This document shows positions 26,293-39,560 of a stretch of 64,000 nt of DNA, piece by piece. The position numbers were made by a program, and so were the translations under genes. The first letter of the stretch is position 1. Each line of letters begins with the position of its first letter. The notes under the pieces are model-generated. The model was given only the letters and a program-made list of their open reading frames with translations, was not told the origin of the DNA and ran no database searches. Origin of the DNA: Circinella minor (lineage: Eukaryota > Mucoromycota > Mucoromycetes > Mucorales > Lichtheimiaceae). The stretch covers positions 1 to 64,000 of the forward strand of contig JAEPRB010000071.1 of assembly GCA_016758965.1 (NCBI GenBank). The letters run 5' to 3'.

Positions 26293-27964
26293 ATGAAATT
26301 CACATCCGGTTTCCATGGTTTTGCTGTTGCTATGATTCTTAGTAGTGCGACAACTTCAACTGCTTCAGTAATTGGAGGAGGCTTGCCGAATTTAATTAAA
26401 ATCTTTACTGGTGAAAAAGAATTTTGTTGGGATTCAACAGATATGGTGTATGAATTACCTTTTTTCTTTGATAGATTATTACTGAAACGTAGTGATAACC
26501 ATTTCAACGAGTCAACTTACGTAATAATATTAAATTTTCAGATTTGCTTTTGGCGATTCTTATACAAATCTTATGGGACCTGCAGGTTCTGTATGGACAT
26601 GGAATGATTTCAAATCTGGGAAAGACTCGACGTTAAATGGAGCTATTCAACCTAACGGGGTATATATATATATATATATTACTTATTGCCCACTGGGTGG
26701 GGGAGGATATTGACATTCTGGAGAATTGAAAATTCACTCTCACACACCCCTTTTTTGTTATATTTTTAGACTACCGCCCATGGACCTAACTGGATCCAGT
26801 ACCTTACAAATTGTTATGAGGGATTACCACAAAAATGTCATCCACAATTATTTGATGTTGCATATGGAGGTGCCACTGTTGACAGTTCACTTGTTGCTCC
26901 AGCTTATGACCACATCAAAGATCTCGATCAACAAATAAATCAATGGAAGGATTATATCGACCCAATGGTAAAATGGGAAACAGATAGTACTTTAACCATG
27001 CTATGGTTTGGTATTAATGATGTTACACGAGCAATCAAAACTACAGATGACAATGTAAGTATTTCTTTTCTTTTGATAATATAACATTGCTAATATCGCC
27101 ATCAAAAGTCGATATCACAATAATAAAATTAAATTCAGTATATCTGTGTATATTAACATTTCTCGTATATTGATTGTATAGTTAAAATTGGGCATCTTAT
27201 TCAATAAAATTCTTGACGTTTATTTCCAACATTTGGTAATAATAAATATTAATAATAATAATAATCATATAAGGATTTCTGTTTTCTTTTGTTTTTCTTT
27301 TTGATTTGACGAACTTGCTAATCAATACATTTAAATAATATATAATAGGATACGTTACATAAAGAACAAGATATGCGATTTTTTTTGATAAATAATGTAC
27401 CACCTATGGATCGTTCTCCTGGTGGACGTGATGATGCTAAACGATTACGTCCACTCATTAAGGCTTATAATGATTTGTTGCTTGGCCGTATAGCAAAATT
27501 CAGCACACTTAATCCAGATGTGACTCTTGTTCATTTTGATGCCCATAGATACTTTGATTATTATTTAAATCATTACAAGCAATTCGGTTTCAAGGATATA
27601 GAAAATTATTGTGATAAGGATACTTGTGAATTACCGAAATCTCAGTAAGTGGTGGTTTATTTTTTCGAGGATAATGATGATCAAAAATAAATATGGGATG
27701 TCGTGCATATATGTATATATTAAACTTTTCTTCATTATCAAATAAAAATATATAGATACTTCTGGATGAGTAAGTTCAATAATATACTTTTTTATAAGCA
27801 AGTATAAAATTTTTTTAAAAAAAAGACGCTAACCATTCATTTATTATTAAAAATGATTTATAGATAATAGTCATCCAATGTTCCCAGTTCATAAATTATT
27901 GGGCGAAGACATTACAAAACAACTTCGTAATAAACAACAATGCCCTCATAATTCCAAACAATAG
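26293..27964 (+). CDS. Secreted GDSL/SGNH-family esterase
   Basis: Seven exons (26293-26447, 26542-26659, 26770-27054, 27182-27235, 27349-27644, 27756-27769, 27864-27964) give 340 residues. An N-terminal hydrophobic stretch ending near ATTSTAS looks like a signal peptide. Block I is FAFGDSY (nucleophile Ser near residue 58). YGGATVDSS supplies the block II Gly and WFGINDV the block III Asn. The last block normally reads DxxH; here it is NNSHP (Asn308 to His311), so the usual catalytic Asp is replaced by Asn if the exon joins are right. Exon 6 is a 14-nt microexon. Relatives include fungal acetyl-esterase/CE16-type lipases. Activity may be altered or may use a Ser-His pair. Confidence 0.85.
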
Positions 27965-28895
27965 AAAAAATAACTATACTCTACAATATAATGAAAAATT
28001 ATAATGGCAAACTTATTTCTTCAAATCAAAATCTTGTCTTTTATCTTTGTCATATAATATCATACCAAGAAAAAATAAAGCTTATCTCACCAACCATTTT
28101 TTTTTTTATACCCGACATAGAGTCGAGTGAGCTCGATTGATTTGATGAATAAAACAAAGTTTTCCGTTCTTTGCTTTTTTTTTTTTATCTTTGTGTAAGT
28201 ATATATTGTATATAGGTACAGATTTTATATTATATATCTGAAAATGAAATAATGAAGAAGAAAATAATCGTAACTATTAGCTGTATCATAGTCAAAAATT
28301 ACATTAAAAAGATTATCTTATATCTAGAACCATTATTTAAATAAGAATAGCTCATCATTAGAAGAATTGGGGGAGGGGGAATATAAATTGATAGTTAAAT
28401 ACAATCAAGCAAAATGATTAAAAAGAAAAAAGAAAAAGAAGTTTAAAAACAAAGAATTATAATGCTTATAATAATAATAGAACAAGGTTTTTTTTTTGAA
28501 AGAAAAAAACGCAATATCTTATTACCTGATAGAATTTTTTAATTCTGATCCACAATTTTGCGCCAATAATTTTTGATAGCTGCGATTGGAATTGCTGCAC
28601 ACACACACACACATACACACACACATACACAACCAAACAGTACACACAAGCTTTTTTACTGCTACTGTATATAGCTTATAAACCTTGTTTTTTCAAGGTC
28701 GAAAGTTTATAACCCGTACCTTCCTCGCCTCTTCTCTCTTTATTCTTTTCTTTTTTTTTTTTATTCCCTTACCTCCTTTATTTTTCTTCTTTCTTTCTTT
28801 ATTTTTAAGACCAACATCTTATAATTAAGGTAGTGGTTTTGACAACAATATAACTAAATACGCGCCTTTTGGGGGTTTCCTAAGAATAAAAGAAA
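27965..28895. other. Intergenic region with CA repeat
   Basis: Lies between the GDSL hydrolase and PUF genes, both on the plus strand. An imperfect (CA)n repeat lies at about 28594-28631, followed by pyrimidine-rich DNA (28720-28810) just before the PUF start. No gene. Confidence 0.6.
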
Positions 28896-30767
28896 ATGAT
28901 GCCACGATTAATGGACGATCATCGTTCTATGTCTCGAAATCCAGATTTACATCAACCCGCTGCAAAAAATGCTCATCAGGGGCAGGTAAGAATATAAAAC
29001 CCGAAATTTTGTCAAAAATAGTATTGTTGTTGTTACCAGGATACAATTCCGAAAAAGAAAGAGAAAAGGGGGGGGGGAAGAGAAAGGATATAAACAAAGC
29101 AATACATATATAAGTGTCTATGGGTGAATACAAAAAAAAAAAAGAGTAGAAAACCCCATAAAAATATAAATAAGTGATCATATCAAATAGTGAAGAAGAG
29201 GAATATTTATTCATATATATTTTATATTAGCTTGCTGCTCTTTTACATGGCAAAATCGACTATGATCTATTTGATGGTAGTAGTAGTGGTGGTGTTACAT
29301 CCGAAAATTTATTTCAAGATCGATCAAATAGTGCACCACCTAACGAACTTCTTTCTCAACGTACTGAACCAGAAAAGAATCGAGTATCAGATCAACCTAG
29401 TAGACCATGGGGATTGTGGGAAACTACAAATGGTTCTGGTAAAGCTCTAAATAATATTTGACCAATTTGTCTGCGTGTGTCTATGTGATTCTAGAATGAT
29501 AAAGAAAATTCAGAGGCATGGGAGGGGGAGAGAGGGGATTAATACTATATCATTGAACATACGATTAATTGTAATTTTTTTTACTACTTTTAGGTGGTTA
29601 CTCTCGTGCACCTAATCAATCGATTGGATTTGAGCAAATTCCTAATAGTACTGCAACTCGACACCAAATAAAAAATCATCATATTGATATGATTCCAAAG
29701 GTAAATTTTATTAATAATCACAATTGCCTTGACACTCTTTTTTTTTCCAATTTCAATTCAAACACTAATGAGTATTTTAAACTACATATATATATATGTA
29801 TATTTAGGAGTATACGACAGGGACATCTTCATTATATGGTGGGATTCAACGAATGCGACCTGAATCCCGTGACCCTGTTACTAGCAGTTATGACAGTCCA
29901 TATGGTCACCATCAACATGTTAGTGATGATTCACAGTTATCCTCTGTATTTCAAATGTCTATGGATGATCATAAATCAGATCAACAACATCTTCATCGAG
30001 CAATATCTCCTCCAGTGATGAACAAGTTTATTAATTCCCTCCCTCCAAGAGCCAACTCAACCCCTCCTGGTCATAATGATGCGGATTTGTATAGTGCTGC
30101 TCGATACAACAACAATAACAATATCGATCCAACGGATGCCATGGCTCATCAATTAAGTAATATGGGATTGAATGATGTATGTTTTTATATACATATATTT
30201 AAAACTTTGATTCATGTATATATATACAGAAAAAGAAAAGAACATATTAATCATAACATGAATATATTCAAATGTTTAGAATGGATATGGTACATCTAAT
30301 CAAGTTCAACAATATTGGCAAGCTCTTCAGTATCAACAACAGCAACAACAACAACAACTGGATAGCCCATATTATGATGGAAATGGATTACAACGTACAT
30401 CCCAAGGTCCTCTTTTACCATCCAATCTTGATCTTTCTGGTGAACATTATAATGATGATAGTTCCGATGGTTTATTGAATCGGTATCCTACTAATAACAG
30501 ACAATATGAAGATTATGGTAGTGGTAGTAATAATGGGTTTGAATTAATGGATCAACAACAACAACAATTAAATGAACAGAAATTACGTGCACTTCAACAA
30601 TTTCAACAACAACTTTTTGCTGCTAGACAACAACAACAGCAGCAGCAGCATCACCAACAGCAACAACAGCAACAACAACTTCTGGCTGCTAGACAACAGC
30701 AATTGTTGTTACAGCAACAAATGCAAAGTATGGAATCGCCCAATTTGAATAGGTTGCGTGGGGTTCA

Positions 30768-30802
<35 letters not shown>

Positions 30803-32536
30803 AGCAAGAAACGAATAATGCTGTACGATCATCACCTAATACCCGAGCAACTCAAGACTTGGCACTCAGTATCCAAAGTCGATTATTAACAGAGTTTAGA
30901 AATTCAAAAAATAAAAAATATGAACTTAAGGTATGTATAACAATGGATAACAAGATACGAAAAAAGTAAAATAAAGGGTAAAAGGAAAAAAAAAAAGAGA
31001 GAGAGAGAGAGAAAAGAGTAACTTATGCTTTTGCCCACCTACCTTCATTTTTAAAAAAAAAAAATTATTAGGATATCACGGATCATATTGTGGAATTTAG
31101 TGGGGATCAACATGGATCTCGATTCATTCAACAAAAATTGGAAACAGCCAATAGCGATGAAAAACAAATGGTGTTTGAAGAAGTATTGCCCAATGCATTA
31201 CAATTGATGACAGATGTTTTTGGTAATTATGTATTACAAAAGTTTTTTGAACATGGCAACCAAGCTCAAAAAACGATTTTGGCAAAGCAAATGGAAGGTC
31301 ATATTGTATCATTATCTTTACAAATGTATGGTTGCCGTGTGGTCCAAAAGGCTCTGGAACATGTTTTGACTGATCAACAAGCCCGATTGGTGGGTGAATT
31401 GGATGGTTGTGTACTTAAATGTATTAAGGATCAAAATGGCAATCATGTTATTCAAAAGGTAAAAAAAAAAAAGTGTTAAGCTATGGATTATGTTAAATGT
31501 CGAATAATGGATGAAGAAAACAAGGAGAAAGAAGAGAGAAACTTATTCCAATTTCTTTTTACTCTGTTTTATTTTTTTCAATATAGGCCATTGAACGTGT
31601 TCCTGCCAAACATATTCAATTCATTATCAATGCATTCCACGATCAAGTTTATAATCTTGCAACACACCCATATGGTTGTAGAGTTATTCAACGTATGTTT
31701 GAACACTGTACTGACGTTCAGACAGACCCTTTGTTGGATGAACTTCATCGATGTACTCATCAACTTGTTCAAGACCAATACGGAAATTATGTAAGTATTA
31801 TTTATATACATATATGACAAAGAACAATATAGATTGGTATACAAAAACAAAGAAGATTTATATCATAGATACTAAATAGAACTGATATATATATATATAT
31901 ATATATAGGTAATTCAACATGTTTTGGAACGTGGACGACCAGAAGATAAATCAGTCATTATTGACAAGATTCGTGGACAAGTTCTTCAACTGAGTAAACA
32001 CAAGTTTGCCAGTAATGTTGTTGAAAAATGTGTTGATCATGGATCAAAGGAAGAACGTCAAGACCTTATTGAAGAAGTTCTTCACACCAGACCAGACGGG
32101 TAAGAAGGAAGAAGAATAATAATAAAAAAGTTCAAAGTTATGATATACTAATAGGTCTATTTTCTTATTTTATTTTTATAGTTCATGTCCTTTGGTTACT
32201 ATGATGAAGGATCAATATGCTAACTATGTTGTTCAAAAAATGTTGGATGTAGTGGATGATGAACAACGTGTACTCCTTGTCACCAAAATCAAACCTCATC
32301 TTCAATCCCTTAAACGATTTACTTATGGCCGTCATCTACTTTTGAAGGTGGAAAAGTTATTTCAACTTGTCGATATCGACTCCATTGAAACCACTGAAGA
32401 ACATCAAGTGGATGATTTGCATGACGATAACAACAACAACAACGATATAAGCGATACTACCGCAGTTTCAGTTTCAGCTACAACGACAACTACTACTGAT
32501 ATGACACCCGTTATTAATACTGCAAATGTTCAATAA
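28896..32536 (+). CDS. Pumilio/PUF-family RNA-binding protein
   Basis: Nine exons (28896-28985, 29231-29438, 29594-29700, 29808-30176, 30280-30930, 31072-31458, 31587-31790, 31909-32099, 32182-32536) give 853 residues. The N-terminal half is low-complexity, with long Gln tracts encoded by mixed CAA/CAG. The C-terminal half is a Pumilio homology domain with eight repeats. Base-contacting triads can be read: GSRFIQ, GNYVLQ, GCRVVQ, GNHVIQ, GCRVIQ, GNYVIQ, SNVVEK and ANYVVQ. This is the same series (SRQ, NYQ, CRQ, NHQ, CRQ, NYQ, SNE, NYQ) as human PUM1, predicting binding to UGUANAUA in mRNA 3' ends. The usual role is mRNA repression or decay in the cytoplasm. Which yeast Puf it matches best is not settled. 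Confidence 0.94.
30553..30815 (+). repeat. Glutamine-codon repeat tract in PUF gene
   Basis: Blocks of CAA/CAG triplets encode several poly-Gln stretches, the purest being CAG-rich at about 30766-30810. Mixed codons in the earlier blocks suggest older expansions. Length is likely variable between strains, by inference from repeat purity. Confidence 0.85.
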
Positions 32537-33149
32537 GTCATCTTTAAATGACATTGTAAAAAAAAAAGATCAAGAATAAGGGAAAACAAATAATTCAAAA
32601 AAAAAAATAACAATCCAACTTCCCTTTTCAAATTTATGTACAAGTTCCCCCCCATCGGCTCTTTATAATTTTTTTTTTCTTTTTTGTATATCTTTCACAT
32701 ACATTTTTCTTTTTTCAAACTTTCGTATATCACCTTTTTATTATTATTAGATCGGCAGAAATCCTTTAAATAAGGTTATTATTTTTTATTTCTTTTATTT
32801 TGTACAAGAGTCCGACTGTCTTATTGTTTAATCCTGAGAACCAACTTTTTGGTCTCGATGTACATGCAAAACAAACAAACAAAACCTTTCCCTACTTTTA
32901 ATCATTTTTCTTTTTGTGTCCACAAAATCCTCCCCACCCCACCCCTTCTGTGATATATACATCCTCACTTGTCCTTTTGTATCTTTTTTTTTCTTTCTAT
33001 TTTTATATTTTTTGTATATCCATTATATAAACAATTTTTCACATATTTTACTCTTTTTTTTTTTTTTTTTATTTTGGTCTTCTTTTATTATTATTATTTT
33101 CCCGCTGATGGAAAAGAACAAGTGTAAATATATTAAAGTATGTATCTTT
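32537..33149. other. Convergent 3' region of PUF and ATG5 genes
   Basis: T-rich DNA between two convergent genes, probably both 3' untranslated regions. A T run lies near 33054-33070. No gene. Confidence 0.6.
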
Positions 33150-34443
33150 TTAAGAAACTGATTTACAAATGATGAGATGAAGAAAATTATCAGCAAACGA
33201 CAAGTTTTGCGATGCCCAATCAATAGGTGTGTCCAAGGGTAACTGTATACCGTGTGTGATAGGAATGGCTAAATTTGAAGGAAATAAATCAGGTAAAATA
33301 TCATTTAAAACATCACCTAGCAACTTTGAACTGCCTATATATATAAATATACATTAATGACAGATACATTAGTTATATAAATAAAAAAAAGTTGAAAAGT
33401 TAGTATATATGTTTATTATTATTAATTTATTCGTACCTTTATTTGTAAATGATACAACTTCCTGAATTACAGGACATTGATCGGGTAAATAGATACGTAA
33501 AGGAACATAACGTAAACCATCTGTATCTGATATTAAATATTGATTTACATTCCAATACTCATCGTATCGATCTACACATTATATTATGTATTTTAGTTAC
33601 TGTTGTTATGGGATCCTTATACAACAACCATTTCAAAAAGATTGAAAACATAGCAGATAATAAATACATTTTTACCTAGAGATAAGGATTCCCAAAGTTG
33701 AGATTGATCTTTTTTAGATAGATTCATGACACGTTTTGTCGTTCCATATCGTAAAAAATCAGCCTATGGATATAATATAATCAGTTTAAGAATTAAGCTA
33801 TTTATATGTAGATTACGATGTTAATATATTAATTTTACCTGTTTCATCATAGACATGAACATATCTTGTGCTGCTTCCACTGATGGTGATTTTAATAATT
33901 TTTCATTGGGGAAGTTACGAAAATGTACAGTTATTTGCCATGGTCTATCTTTTGATCCAGACATATCATAAAGTAAACCAATTGGATAGTGCCTTGTATA
34001 TAGATTAAAAAAAAAGAAAGGAGTGTAAAAAAAAAAATATGGGTATTTTTTTCTTCTATCATTCTTTGTTTCGTTTATTATAAATACACATTTATTTACC
34101 TACCATTTCAAAGGTTCGCCTTCATAATCATACCAAATCTCAGTATTTATTATTTCTATATCGAGCCCATTATAAATATGTAATAATTGTTCACTGACTA
34201 ATGGCAAGTAAGAACATCGAGATGCTTCCATCTAAAAAAAAAAAAAAAAAAAAAGAGTTTTATAAGTAAAAATAACAGGACATTGTCGATTGAGTTGCAT
34301 GAATAAGAAAAAAAAAGTGTCAAGATTACAAAAATAGGTTCAGTAAAAGCATGGTTTTCTGTTGGATCAAGAGATATTTGAATGGGGAGTTTGCCATTCC
34401 AAATCTTTTTCGATATGATATCGTCAAAAACAGCAACTGACAT
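33150..34443 (-). CDS. ATG5: Autophagy protein ATG5
   Basis: Conjugated to Atg12, it forms with Atg16 the E3-like complex that lipidates Atg8 during autophagosome formation. Six exons (34443-34330, 34231-34104, 33992-33839, 33763-33676, 33571-33437, 33334-33150) give 267 residues, close to the 275 of human ATG5. Landmarks are IWNGKLPIQISLDP at the N terminus, then [27 protein letters not shown], the PWQITVHFRNFP strand, and SMMKQADFLRYGT. The Lys near residue 131 aligns with the Atg12 acceptor lysine. DQSQLWESL, DRYDEYWNVN and the C-terminal ubiquitin-fold part ITHGIQLPLDTPIDW follow. It is complete, with all key regions present. Confidence 0.94.
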
Positions 34444-36250
34444 TAAGATATAAAATTTAGCATAAAAAAAAGGCTCCTCTCTCTTTTTTTTTTTTTTTTG
34501 GTAGGTCGTCAAGTCACGATATCAAAATACCATATATATACAATTAATTGTCTGATATAAGTATTAGTAACAATTAAATGTTGTCAGATTGATATCACCT
34601 ATTTTAATATGCTGTTCGTAAGTTATTTTGAATAGTAAAATATAAAAGGGTATAATTTAACATATCCATATAATTATACAGCTACTACGTACTACTACTA
34701 CAATGATAGTAACATGGATTGCTCAGCATATTAGTTAACTATAATGGTTGACTAACCAAAGATAGAAAACAATTGGTATTTAAAGCACTATAACTTTCGC
34801 AATGTAGTTCCGACGCTACTACTATACATACTCTTCTTGCGCGATAGTTCATCTGTCAGCAAGTTCATGTAAATATATAGTGGCTGTGCTGCCAGGCTAA
34901 ACAGAAGATATATAAATATATATATATATATCGGACAGGACGAATACATAGGGTTTTTCTTGACTACTAGATAGCTACCATATATAATATAATTTACTAA
35001 TAGTAATAATACAATAGTAGATTAATATTATTATTTTTTTCATTTATGTAAATCTATTTTTACAGCATAGGTATGATCAACGATCGTCCTTCATTTAATG
35101 AAAAGATAAGATTTAGATTCTTACGTACATCTTTATAGTTACTATGCGACTTATTTCTTTGCTACGTAAATCTATACACAAACAAAGCGTAAAGTCTGGA
35201 AAGGACTGACTAAAACTATACCTAGTTAACTGTCACGACCCCATGGAAAAAAAGATGATGTGCTAAATTCTTGTATACAAATTTTTATTTATATGATAAA
35301 TTCAACATCATAAAAAATGGTGGTCTGAAGCGTTTTGAATGAGTAAATATCATATATTAGTAAATGATCATTTTTATTGGTGTCTAAGAAGAATGGTAAG
35401 TTTGATAAAACTAAAAGTGTAGAACGATTATGGTGGTAGTGAACTCCAAAGTCTAGTTTATCTGCACCATCCTATATTTTTTTTTTAAAAAAAAATAAAC
35501 CCTAGTAACCGGTATCAATCAAGAAAGAAACGAACTTTGAATGATGCAAATGCGAAAATTGAGCCAATAAAAAAAGGCGAACATTGGATTTTTAAGCAAC
35601 GACCTTTTTTCGAAGTTACTGTTTAAAAGAAAAAAGCTTAAATTGGGGTGCTCTATATCCCATACATAGATGAAAAATCTTTTTTTTTTGTTTTTGTATT
35701 TATTCTCATATGTGAATCATACAACATTGCAATCACTATTAGTATAGTTTGTAATAAAACAATGAGAGTGCAGGTAAAGTGTTATTACAACTGGGTGAAG
35801 ATATCTTTTTTTTAAAAAAAAGTATGTTTCATTGCTTTTTCTGGATATCATAAACTTAGTCAAGAGAAATTGTTTCGATATCATTTTTTGGGGTAAGTTG
35901 CCCGAAGATCCCGATCCAAGAGAAAATGAAAGCGGCGCCTCTTTTTTTTGAAAAAAAAAAACAGTAAACACCTTATTCAAAATAGAAAAATTCAAATGTG
36001 AAAAGCATCATGAGCATATATATGTTTATCATTGAACAAGAAAACTAATTATGAAAGATAATGATGGATAATGCTCTTTTTTTTTTCCCACCAGAAAATA
36101 AAAGCATATGATTTACAACTTAAGCATAAGTTTTGCATGTTTCCTGGTTTTTTTTTTTTTTCGTGTAATACCAAAGCGGCCCTCTTTTTAATATTTGACA
36201 ATCCGATAAAAAAAAAAGAGATAAACTGACACCACTTTTTTTAAAATAAT
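34444..36250. other. Divergent promoter region, ATG5 and b5 reductase
   Basis: About 1.8 kb with no recognisable gene. It contains an (AT)n run near 34915-34930, a CTACGTACTACTACTAC patch near 34684 and several A/T runs. The minus frame at 35717-35995 looks spurious. Confidence 0.5.
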
Positions 36251-37746
36251 ATGTGGCCATTATCTGATTTGGTTCGCCGTTCACCTCGTTCAAATACAAT
36301 GGATTCACTTGCTCCTTACATTCCATATGCTGTTTCTGCTGTTCTTGCAGCATCTACTGCCTTCTACTTCGTAAACAAGAAGAGTAAGTTTTAATATAAT
36401 ATTCTCTCGAAAAGTGTTTTGGAAAAAATAAATAAAAAAGCTCATTGTCAAAACTTTTAAAATTTAGAGGGTGCTGTCTTGGATCCCAAGAACTTCAAGA
36501 ATTTTAAGCTTGTTGAAAAGATTGTCCTTTCACCAAATACTGCCTTGTAAGTAACTACTTGTATATAGATAAAGACATTGACCTTCTCATTTATAGAACA
36601 TATCATTAAATATATACTCATAACTTTTGGGCGGGGGACAAACAACAAATACTAACTGTAGGTACCGTTTTGCACTTCCTCACAAGGATGCCATTCTCGG
36701 TTTACCTATTGGTCAACACATTTCAGTAATGGCTGAAATTAACGGCAAAGAAATTACACGTAGTTATACACCTACCAGTTCTGATGAAGATCGTGGTCAC
36801 TTTGACTTACTCATTAAGGTTAGACAACAATACAAAACAGAGAAGTTGGGAGAAGGAGCAGGAAGAAAAGGGATAATTATGTATTCAGATTTGGTTCAGT
36901 TTGGTTAGGAACGCGTATATTATACGCGTGGAAGTGACAGTTTGTAAAATATGTTATATACTAACAAAATATGTTATAGTCCTACCCAACTGGTAACATT
37001 TCTAAGCTTTTTGGCGAACTTAAACTTGGTGATAACATTGCTGTTCGTGGTCCCAAGGGTAACTTTAATTACACTCCCAATTTGGTACGAGCTTTCGGCA
37101 TGATTGCAGGTAATAATAATTAAATAATTTTAATTTTTAATTGGAAAGGATCATATTGAGATATATAGAAGGAGAGAGGAAAAAAAAATTAAAAAGTTCA
37201 ATTAATGTTGATAAATGGATCATTTGTTTTGATAAATATTAAAATAAATTAGGTGGTACTGGTATTACACCCATGCTTCAAATTATTCGTGCTATTTGCA
37301 GAAATCCTCAAGACAAGACTATAGTTAACTTGATTTTTGCTAATGTCAATGAAGAAGATATTTTACTCAGAAAGGAATTGGATGAATTAGCTGCTAAGCA
37401 TGATAACTTTAATGTCTATTATGTATTGAATAACCCACCTGCTGGATGGACTGGTGGTGTTGGTTTCGTCACAGCTGATATGATTCGTGAACATTTACCT
37501 GCACCTGCCAAGGATGTCAAAATTCTTCTTTGCGGTCCTCCACCCATGATCAAGGCTATGTCTACGGTAATAATAAACATAATCATAATAATAATTTTTC
37601 TAATTTTTTAAGGGATGGAAAGGAGAGAGAGAAAACCTATGACTTACTAAACGGAACTGTTAAATATTTATTAGGCCACTCTTGACTTGGGTTATGAAAA
37701 ATCTCGTGCTGTAAGCAAGTTAGAAGATCAAGTTTTTAAATTTTAG
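36251..37746 (+). CDS. CBR1: NADH-cytochrome b5 reductase
   Basis: Passes electrons from NADH through FAD to cytochrome b5, serving desaturases, sterol enzymes and some P450 reactions. Six exons (36251-36383, 36468-36546, 36662-36818, 36980-37109, 37253-37566, 37675-37746) give 294 residues. An N-terminal hydrophobic anchor (about residues 20-40) precedes the FAD domain with RSYTPTS (residues 104-110) and GHFDLLIK. The NADH domain has GGTGITPML (from residue 167) and LCGPPPM. The C terminus ends QVFKF, as in this family. A downstream in-frame ATG at 36299 would give a shorter N terminus but still keep the anchor. Short anchor and length favour an outer-mitochondrial or ER-membrane form (CBR1 type) over an MCR1 presequence, moderately. 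Confidence 0.92.
36912..36930. repeat. Perfect palindrome with two ACGCGT boxes
   Basis: A 19-bp inverted repeat with 9-bp arms (ACGCGTATA / TATACGCGT) and a 1-nt centre lies in intron 3 of the b5 reductase gene. Each arm contains ACGCGT, the MCB sequence. Confidence 0.9.
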
Positions 37747-39560
37747 ATTTGCTTTTTTTTTTTTTTTCGTTTTGTTATTATGATCTTTAACATAAAGAAC
37801 AAAAAAAAGAAAAAAGAAAAATATTACATTTTAATATAAATGTATGCATATAAATATATAAATATTACTTTTAATTGTATGGATGAAAAAGATTGGATAT
37901 TTTCTTATGGAATCTGGTTAAGGGTAAATTCACCAATAAATGCAAAGTTAGACAACTTTGTATATGGATAAGAGACTGTATATTAGTTAATAGCTTTTAT
38001 TTATTCAATTTTGCTCGGGAAAGCATTATCGTCTATTCCTATTGTATCTATTATCTATTTAAACAAAGGTCGAGAGTGTTACAGTATTAACATATATGAG
38101 TATTTCTTTGGGTATGTGTAAATTCATCCTGTCTCTTTCGGCCGAGGGTGTTAGATTTTTGCGTAATCCCTTTTGTCTATTAAGTGTCTATCAAATACGT
38201 ACGCAATTTTAACTAGGCGTACTCACCACAAAATATTGAAGATAACATCAGTATTATTCAGTTGCGACACCAACAGTGACAATGAAACAGGTCTTTATAA
38301 CAACCAGGATGACCAACGAGTATATTATATTGTAGAAGATTCGGTTATGTATTGTTGAACAAGACGTAAAAAAAAGTTTTCATTTTCTTTAAAGGTCGGC
38401 AACGTAGAAGAAGACACGAATCTCGTTTTATTCTATCCATCAAAATTTATATCTATGATCTATATAAAGCGAGATTATTTTTATATACGTATCAGGTTAT
38501 TAAGAGGAGAAAATAATATAAACATTCTACATCTTTATCATCAACATGATATCATACGTCATCGAATTGCCGTACGTATCTATCAGTATCAGTACTTACA
38601 TTATGTTTAGAAACGACGAACCCACCATGATGTATACGTAACACCTGATTGATCCGCCGGACCATAAAAATACGTAGTATACATTTAATCACATTTTTCG
38701 AAGCATGTAGCATATCTACTAACTATAAAATAGTTATTCACATTCTACATAAAGCTCTCGGAATGGTAAATAATATGTTATTATATACCCCAAATAATGT
38801 ATTATTCGTTTTGTGTAGAAAAACAAAAAGACATGATCCTTAGACAATTATAAAGTGAGGCAGACACTCCAGTATACTATTAAATATTAAAAAAGAAGCG
38901 AAAAATAAAAGATGATCGTGCCTATGAAAAAACAAAACGTGATAGCAATTAGTAAATGGCATAGCATGGATACAATAATAGAATATCTGAAAAATGCACC
39001 ATTACAGACATATGCGTATAAAAAAAATTATATTATATTCGGTGTTGTCTTTTGTTATACATGGTGCGTATGCAATCAAATGTTAACTCGATCATTTATA
39101 AAGATAATAACAATAGTAATACGTACCTTTTTTTTTGCTTGTTTCATAATAATAATGAAACTATTTAATTATGGTAGAAAAAATAGCGGTCATATCTCAA
39201 TTCATTAAAATAATTGAATGATATCTATGATGGGGTTCAAGAAGAATGAGGCTACACTTCACTCGATTTTTTTTATTAGTACCCATCAAAATATACTGGG
39301 AATAAACAGTTTTTCTTTGTTGATTTATAAAGCTAAGTACACTACAACAAGTTTTTTTTTTATTTTTTTATTGACTGCTATAAGAAAAAGGGAAATGATT
39401 AAGTCATTTTCTTTTTTTAAAAAAAGAGCATAAATGACTTTGATAATGAATTACTAATAGTATGAGAGTACGTTATATTTTGAGGGGAGGGGGAAGTTTA
39501 AGCAAAGAAGAAGAAGTAAAAAGAGTATTTAGTACATAATTATAATATTTATGCACCAAG
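37747..39560. other. Intergenic region, no supported gene
   Basis: Open frames at 38173, 38649 and 38912 give no recognisable protein and have no clear splice context. Several TACGTA palindromes occur here (near 38204, 38487, 38574, 38633, 38671 and 39120). Confidence 0.5.

Noticed and set aside
30272..30478. Alternative frame in the PUF gene
   Set aside because: Shadow of the Gln-rich exon; the correct frame joins to the flanking exons.
38649..39208. Open frames in the b5 reductase to H2A gap
   Set aside because: Unrelated, short, AT-biased translations without conserved-looking segments.
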